NCBI GenBank assembly: GCA_014904985.1
Contig: MU128990.1
Coordinates: 62,001 to 126,000, forward strand
Direction: 5' to 3'
Length of the DNA stretch: 64,000 bases
DNA from: Hydnum rufescens UP504
Taxonomy: Eukaryota; Basidiomycota; Agaricomycetes; Cantharellales; Hydnaceae
Part shown: positions 58,772 to 64,000 of the stretch, piece after piece
Position numbering within the stretch: position 1 is the first letter of the stretch
Layout: every line of letters starts with the position of its first letter
Made by a program: the position numbers and the translations under genes
Notes under the pieces: generated by a model
Database searches by the model: none
What the model saw: the letters and a program-made list of their open reading frames with translations, nothing else
What the model was told of the DNA's origin: nothing

Positions 58772-60228
58772 GGATCGAGAGCTGGAAGCAGGTGTGGAAA
58801 CCCAAGATGGAGTCTGGAGTGTTAAAGCTTGCGGTCCGATAAGTCCGGATGGACGCTATGCTACAGACGAGAGAGGGGATAGCTATGACAGACCAGTCCA
58901 AGGAAGTAGCAGGTGAAGGAGAGAGAGGGGTGCTGGTGCAGCTAGTCGCTGTGAACGCTGTTGTGGATTTCGAGGACCGGTTTGTTCCGGTTGACTTCGA
59001 ATTCTATTCATTCACGAAATTGACTCAACGTCCAACCTCAAATTGAACGCAGGAATATCGCTAGACATTCTTGTGGTCGAGTAATCTTGACCAGGGTCGC
59101 CAGTAACCAGCCCCCACTCAGTATGGGCATCCTCACTAGCGGACTTCCACCCATGGTAACACTCCTGTCAGGCGGTTTGCTTTTTCCAGTCACTTGTACT
59201 GATTGTCCCGGAACAACCGTCCATACCTTTAGGCTCTATTGCTTTTCCCGTTTGCCGAACGCACTAATTAGTGTTCATCATCATGACCTCCGAGGGAAAT
59301 TAGTGTGCATCATGAAGCCAGGCTGTTTTCATCGTTCAAGGCACCGGTACCTAAACTTTGAATCATCAATTCCCACATCACTTGTCCTACGCCTAGACCC
59401 TTTCCCACTGATACATCACCCCGACCACGCACTTACCCATTGTAAAGCCTTAGGTAGTGCTTCGGTAGATCGCTCTCGGCGAACCCCCATGCGGCGTACG
59501 AACCCAGACTTTTCTCTCGCCTCAACTTTGAGTTATCCTCGAGTGTATTTACCTCTTGAATCATCGACTCACAATGGCAGCTCGCTCATGGATGTAAGTG
59601 TGGGTGAAGAGATAAATGAATATCCCATGCATTTGTTCAAGTCAGGCGACGGGTGAAAGACCAAGTACTCATGGGCCCGGGAGGAAGCGAGAAACGTAAA
59701 ATTCTTGTGAAAGGACCCCTATAGCTAGGCACCTTGCACTAACCGTACTTAGCAGCCCGCCGTGGTAATGGCCCGGTTTTCTCCGAAAACTTACGCGCAT
59801 TGCCGGTCCTAGCGCGCGTTATACTTCGCTCTGGTTGTTTAACACTAGCCTTCCCAGAGCTGGGGCCCAGACTCGATCCCTTGGGAGGAATTCTTACCTA
59901 ACTGGACTAATTATTCAAGTTTAAACTGGTGACAATGGGTCATCCCCCTACAACTCGCACTCGGGATCTCAACGCCAAATATATCTGGATTGTTATCCAA
60001 GACCTATCTAGACCTTGAATTCCTGGGCTATGCACTGGCTATGTTCTCTTGTCCAATCAAGGAACATTGGGTTGACTTCAGAATTGCCCACACTACTAGC
60101 TGGACGACGGTTGGCTTAGACCACAATTTGGGCTATGACTGGTCAATTTTTGAACATGAGAAGTACAAGAAGGCTTCGGAATTCCAGAATCCCCTCCTCC
60201 ACACCTTTCTCACCACCCTACTTCCACT
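58772..60228. other. Long divergent region upstream of MedA
   Basis: About 1.45 kb between the Zn2Cys6 start (minus) and the MedA start (plus). It contains an open frame of 189 codons at 59087-59656 that starts with TTG and resembles no family. Long leaders are known for medA in Aspergillus, so this may be 5' UTR. Confidence 0.45.
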
Positions 60229-62026
60229 ATGAACCCTTTCGATTTTGACGGATTGACTTCGTTTGTTGAACATGGCCCGAGTTCATCTTCCACTGTCGAC
60301 TATTCTTCAGCCTTTCTCGATGCAGATGTGGCCAACTCCGGAGGAGATATGTCTTATTTCTCTTCAAGTGTCAGCCCTCTATCCTCTCGTGCCCTCACTC
60401 CCATTGTACCCGCTACTCTCACTCTCCCTTCGCTCGCCCCGCCCCAACCCCCATGATATCCATGAGGGGCACAATGGCCGTCCACAACTTTGACCCCAAG
60501 GAAGGCCCTCCCTCGGCGGTCCTCAGCGTGCAGCTGAACTTCCGCAGTCCCTTCCCTGAAGTTGACACATCTCAGTTTTTCCTTCGAATATGCATCGATG
60601 ATGTGCCTCTCCCCACTAAAATGATTCAGCGGGGGGGTTCTGCATGGGAGCTTCGCACTTCTATCCGCGAGCACGGAAATGGGAAGCAAACCCTGAAACT
60701 CAGTGTTCAAGCTTGCCACAGCCAAGAGATTATCGACGTTGTCGAGTTCGGGTTTTATTACATCTCTGCCTACGCTCAAGGTCAATCATATAATCCTCTT
60801 CTATGCCTAATTATACTAACGCCCTCTATAATCCAGACCCAATACACTTTGGGAAACGAGCTCGAGACGATGACGAAGTCCAGGAACAAGGGGTCTCTAC
60901 GTTTGCCCCTTATGTCTTCTCCCCGTTAGGCCCTTCCATCCAGGGTGGCTCCCCTTCTTCCCAGGGTCTTCCTAGTCCGCCAAAACGAAGGAAGGCGAAC
61001 AAGGCATCTCTTGTTCGTACGAGTCAGCTTGATTCAAATGCAGATCTGCCAATGCAAGATAAGGTTAATCTAACCATATCTGGTGACCTTGGCAGCATGA
61101 CTTTAAATTGGTATTTCCATTTCCATGGTTTTCATTCCGAGCGACTCTCATCGTACGTGGTCCAGGTCCCAAGAAGAGAACGAATATCATAGACGCTTAG
61201 TTCGTTTCGGCCGGGTTCAGGAAGGTTCTAACATCCACCTTACTTTCGAACCCGTCGATCAAGATGAGTACGTTGAAAGCCATATAGTTGTGAGCTGCAT
61301 TCAGCGCCGTGATGCGGACGACTGCTATATTACTTCGGTCGATATCATTTATCTCTTGGAGGCGATTGTTGGAAATCGCTTTTCCGTCGAGGAGAAGAAT
61401 AGAATCCGCCGCAATCTTGAGGGCTTCAAACCCATGACAGTCTCAAAGAGCAAGAACAATTCTGACTTCTTCTCGCTCATCATGGGTTTCCCTCATCCCC
61501 GTCCTCGCAATATCGAGAAGGACGTTAAGGTCTTCTCATGGAAACTGCTGAAGAAGGCCTTGGAGAAAATCGTCGGAAAATATGTCAGTGACATCCTTCT
61601 TCACTTCATCTAAGCGCGGCATTCTTAATGATTTGTGTTTCGTAGTCATATCTGCCTTCCAGTGGCTCCTTGGTTGAAGAACGACCCCAACCGCAACAGT
61701 CTTCTAGTTCTTCTACACTTCATTATCCTGCCCCGACTACACCCATGTCTACTTCATCTTCGGCGTCTTCTTCATCGACATCTCCAGTCTGGACGTCTTC
61801 TTCACCCGCCGTGATCGATCCCGTTCCTGTGTTGAATTTCGAGGAAGGACTGGCTTCTGATCTGGCCGAACCCGACGAAGTATCTCTTGCATTCATGCGC
61901 GATCTCCTCGAATCCGCTACCAATATGCTGGATGAGATGGAAGGAGGAACCCCATCAGCTCAAAATCTCATCCCCACTCTGGAAGACGTCAAGTCAACTT
62001 TTGATTGGGAGGAGATGCCATTTTGA
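60229..62026 (+). CDS. medA: MedA/Acr1/Ren1-type developmental regulator (DUF7082)
   Basis: Homologue of Medusa-type regulators that control conidiophore and appressorium development in ascomycetes; the basidiomycete role is open. It starts at ATG 60229 (MNPFDFDGLTSFVEHG). A Ser/Pro-rich N-terminus leads to VHNFDPKEGPPSAVLSVQLN and LRICIDDVPLPTKMI. The signature block follows across introns: LNWSQEENEYHRRLVRFGRV, SCIQRRDADDCYITSVDIIY, LLEAIVGNRFSVEEKNRIRR, NLEGFKPMTVSKSKNNSDFF, SLIMGFPHPRPRNIEKDVKV and FSWKLLKKALEKIVGKY. The tail is Ser-rich then acidic (DVKSTFDWEEMPF, end 62026). The frame between PPQPP and MISMRG needs one more C in the C5 run at 60448-60452. KRRKANK near 60990 may be a nuclear signal. 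Confidence 0.9.
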
Positions 62027-62779
62027 ATTTATAGAAAATGACATTCGAGTATTGTATTAGGGTGTTTCATGATAGAGCTCAAATGAACCCAAAAACAGTG
62101 TTTTTGAGGCCAACTGAATTGGTTTTGTGTTTTGTACCATTTTTGCCTCATTTTTGTTATCATGAAAGACGGTTGTACTGTATTTGGCTAGCTGTTTCTT
62201 TCCGGTTCGCAATAGAGCATTTGTGCTTAACAGAGCAACTGATAGCTTCGCAGGTGGATCGAGGCCAGAATCAATTGGGGCTATACAACCCGATGAGTTT
62301 GTGTATTTGTAACTGTAGAGAGTATGCCGAGTCAAGGAGAACTATATTATATTGCCATCGTAGGTATTGGAAGCGAAACTGTCAAAGAGCCACGTTGCCG
62401 TCATATCGTTCAGTCGTGTTCGGATTGTTGGCAGGTCTACAGGGCCAAAGTGGAGAACGTGGCCGAGAAAATGATCGCTGGTTGTATTTTAGCGGGACAA
62501 GAAGAAAGGAGGGAGAAGGGGGCAAAGAGACAGGCAGTGAGCCAAGTTGTTCAGAGTTTGGAGCGGGCAAGCTGGGCTTCTTGAAAGGGCACGACGTGTC
62601 TGTAATCAGAGTGGATGAGTTGCAGCATACCGCGCATGAGATCTTTCTGATCGATGTCGTTGTCGTTGCACGGTCGCGGCGAGCGAAGGGTGTGTGACAA
62701 ATAAAGAAAGAAAGAGGTCAATTATTAGCGATCAACATAAGCATAGAATGCGAGGACGGAAGCCTGCGAGCAGGATAAA

Positions 62780-63767
62780 TTATGGATGGAATGGAGTAGA
62801 GGTTCCGACCTTCATCAGGCCCCAGACGCCTGTCTTGGCAAGAGGAGCGCGAAGTTTGGCAAGGGATCTGGCCGCTGGAATGATATCTTCGGCGATGACA
62901 TCGACGATTCCGAGAGCGTGAAGATCCTCGGCTGTAAATCTTGTGCCTTCGAGTGCCGCGCTCCGGATGAGATTGGGGGATGAGAGCTTGTAGTCGAGCA
63001 CGGCTGCGAAGGACGCTGGGAGGGGCGCGCCGAATTGAATCTGGAAAAGGGGGAAAAAGAAGGTCGCAACGAAGAATGGAGGTGAGCAGTCAAACCTCGT
63101 TCATACATCCCCAACCTCTTCCAGAGGTCATTACACGATAGTCACTTGCCAGAGCGAGGAGAAAACCAGCTGCAAAGGCGTGTCCGTTCATAGCAGCAAC
63201 CGTAGGGACTGTTCAAAAAAAATCGTAAATAGGGCATTTTACAGCACATGAAAGGAAATTCGCGAGGGGTAATTAAACGGACTTGGGAAAGTCAGATAGC
63301 GAGCAAGAAAAGGATTGAAGACCCCTTCACAATAATTCAGTTAGTGAAGGCAAGGACGTGCATAGGATGCACTCCCACAACGATGCAAAAAGGGGAACCT
63401 CCGTACCAGGAAGGAAGCTGGTATCTCCAGCGACGGTATCGAAATCAAAACCTAGATGACAGGCCAGAGGTCACGATGAAGATACAAGGTAATAGGGGGA
63501 AGTAGAGGCACCATTTGAGAAAAATTTCGTCTGATCGTGTTTACCGGAGATGATAAACGCGCCTGGAGCACCAGCCTGTTTCGTTGATGCCCTCCAATCC
63601 TTCTCGACAATATCGAGAGCCACATTAAGGACGTTGAGAATGAAGGTGGTGGTTAGTCTGTTGTCAAAACCACTGTGCATCTCGAGCTCCCAGATCTCAG
63701 AGGAAGTATGGTGCAGAGTAGCAAGAGGCGTGGGGGACGAGAGTGGGAGGGTGACCGGGTATAGCAT
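62780..63767 (-). CDS. Enoyl-CoA hydratase/isomerase family protein
   Basis: Crotonase-superfamily protein, probably a delta-3,2-enoyl-CoA isomerase-like or related enzyme of fatty-acid oxidation. It starts at ATG 63767 (MLYPVTLPLSSPTPLATLHH). Segments: SEIWELEMHSGFDNRLTTTF, ALDIVEKDWRA then GAPGAFIISG, VPTVAAMNGHAFAAGFLLAL and SDYRV (oxyanion-hole region), then IQFGAPLPASFAAVLDYKLS, ALEGTRFTAEDLHALGIVDV. It ends at TAA 62780-62782. It differs from the 9.9-kb hydratase, for example by lacking the GGGCEL glutamate (here FAAGFLL), so hydratase activity is unlikely. The substrate is unknown. Exons in the middle (63180-63480) were not resolved. Confidence 0.8.
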
Positions 63768-64000
63768 ATTGAGGTTGGGAAACGACTTCGGGTTTTTCCG
63801 GGATAGCTCGGATTTTCCAGCTTCGCCCGACTTAGCGCCGGTCCACCCGTTTTGGCGCCGGTCTCAGAAAAGTGTTGGAAACGCAATGCCCAGCATCTGA
63901 ACATTCGTGGTACCAGTAATTGGCTACACCTCCAGGATAAGTAGGGCCGGATTCTGCCCAAAACTGATTAGGTTCCGCACCCTACCTACCTCGGGAACAA
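63768..64000. other. Window end, upstream of isomerase-like gene
   Basis: Upstream side of the 62780-63767 gene. No feature recognised before the window ends. Confidence 0.3.

Noticed and set aside
59087..59656. 189-codon plus-strand frame
   Set aside because: No ATG at its beginning, no recognised motif and irregular composition; kept only as a note in the MedA leader.
59830..59915. tRNA-like stretch with a B-box-like GACTCGATCCC
   Set aside because: No A box, no acceptor stem and no anticodon arm could be paired on either strand.

Overview
The window is nuclear DNA from a filamentous basidiomycete, most likely an Agaricomycete. The evidence is dense genes on both strands, many phase-varied introns of about 50-65 nt with GT..AG borders, and protein families typical of that group: a DUF6533 membrane protein, an Agaricomycete-type rhodopsin-like 7TM protein, DUF2855, HNH_2 and APH-like kinases, and a MedA/DUF7082 regulator. 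No tRNA, rRNA, CRISPR array or bacterial-type operon was seen. Twenty-eight protein genes can be supported; boundaries of first exons are inferred by eye.

Layout. 0.4-2.4 kb: DUF6533 membrane protein (+). 3.1-6.9 kb: Rim13/PalB calpain (-), with a MITE inside one intron. 7.1-9.8 kb: a coiled-coil protein and a serine racemase-like PLP enzyme (+). 9.9-13.5 kb: mitochondrial enoyl-CoA hydratase and ornithine aminotransferase (-). 13.5-19.4 kb: DUF218-type protein (+), a PH-like protein (-), and an Mtf2-like mitochondrial protein (+). 19.7-23.2 kb: WW-WW-MyTH4-RhoGAP protein (-). 24.6-28.5 kb: DUF2855 and HNH proteins (+). 29-34.3 kb: MED31 (-), BSD-domain protein (+), an unrecognised small protein (+), TRAPP subunit BET3 (-) and an APH-like kinase (+). 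34.7-37.7 kb: an unrecognised protein and a 7TM protein (-). 40.5-45.6 kb: PP2C phosphatase and CPA1 (-), and EMI1/DUF3128 (+). 46.9-53.8 kb: MBL-fold hydrolase (+), TPR protein (-) and eIF5-mimic/BZW protein (+). 55.5-63.8 kb: Zn2Cys6 transcription factor (-), MedA (+) and an enoyl-CoA isomerase-like protein (-).

How the genes relate. This is ordinary eukaryotic gene order, not one pathway cluster. Two genes belong to arginine metabolism (CPA1 and ornithine aminotransferase), two to the crotonase family, and several products are predicted mitochondrial. Head-to-head pairs with very short shared promoters are frequent.

Main points of interest: a 38-codon upstream ORF ending 6 nt before the CPA1 start, whose C-terminus resembles the fungal arginine attenuator peptide; a PIF/Harbinger-like MITE that inflates a calpain intron; a predicted 8-nt micro-exon; a start codon cut off by an intron; a cluster of ACAAAGG-type boxes upstream of the DUF6533 gene; and single-base frameshifts, often in homopolymers, in several conserved genes. 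The last looks like a property of the assembly rather than of the genes.
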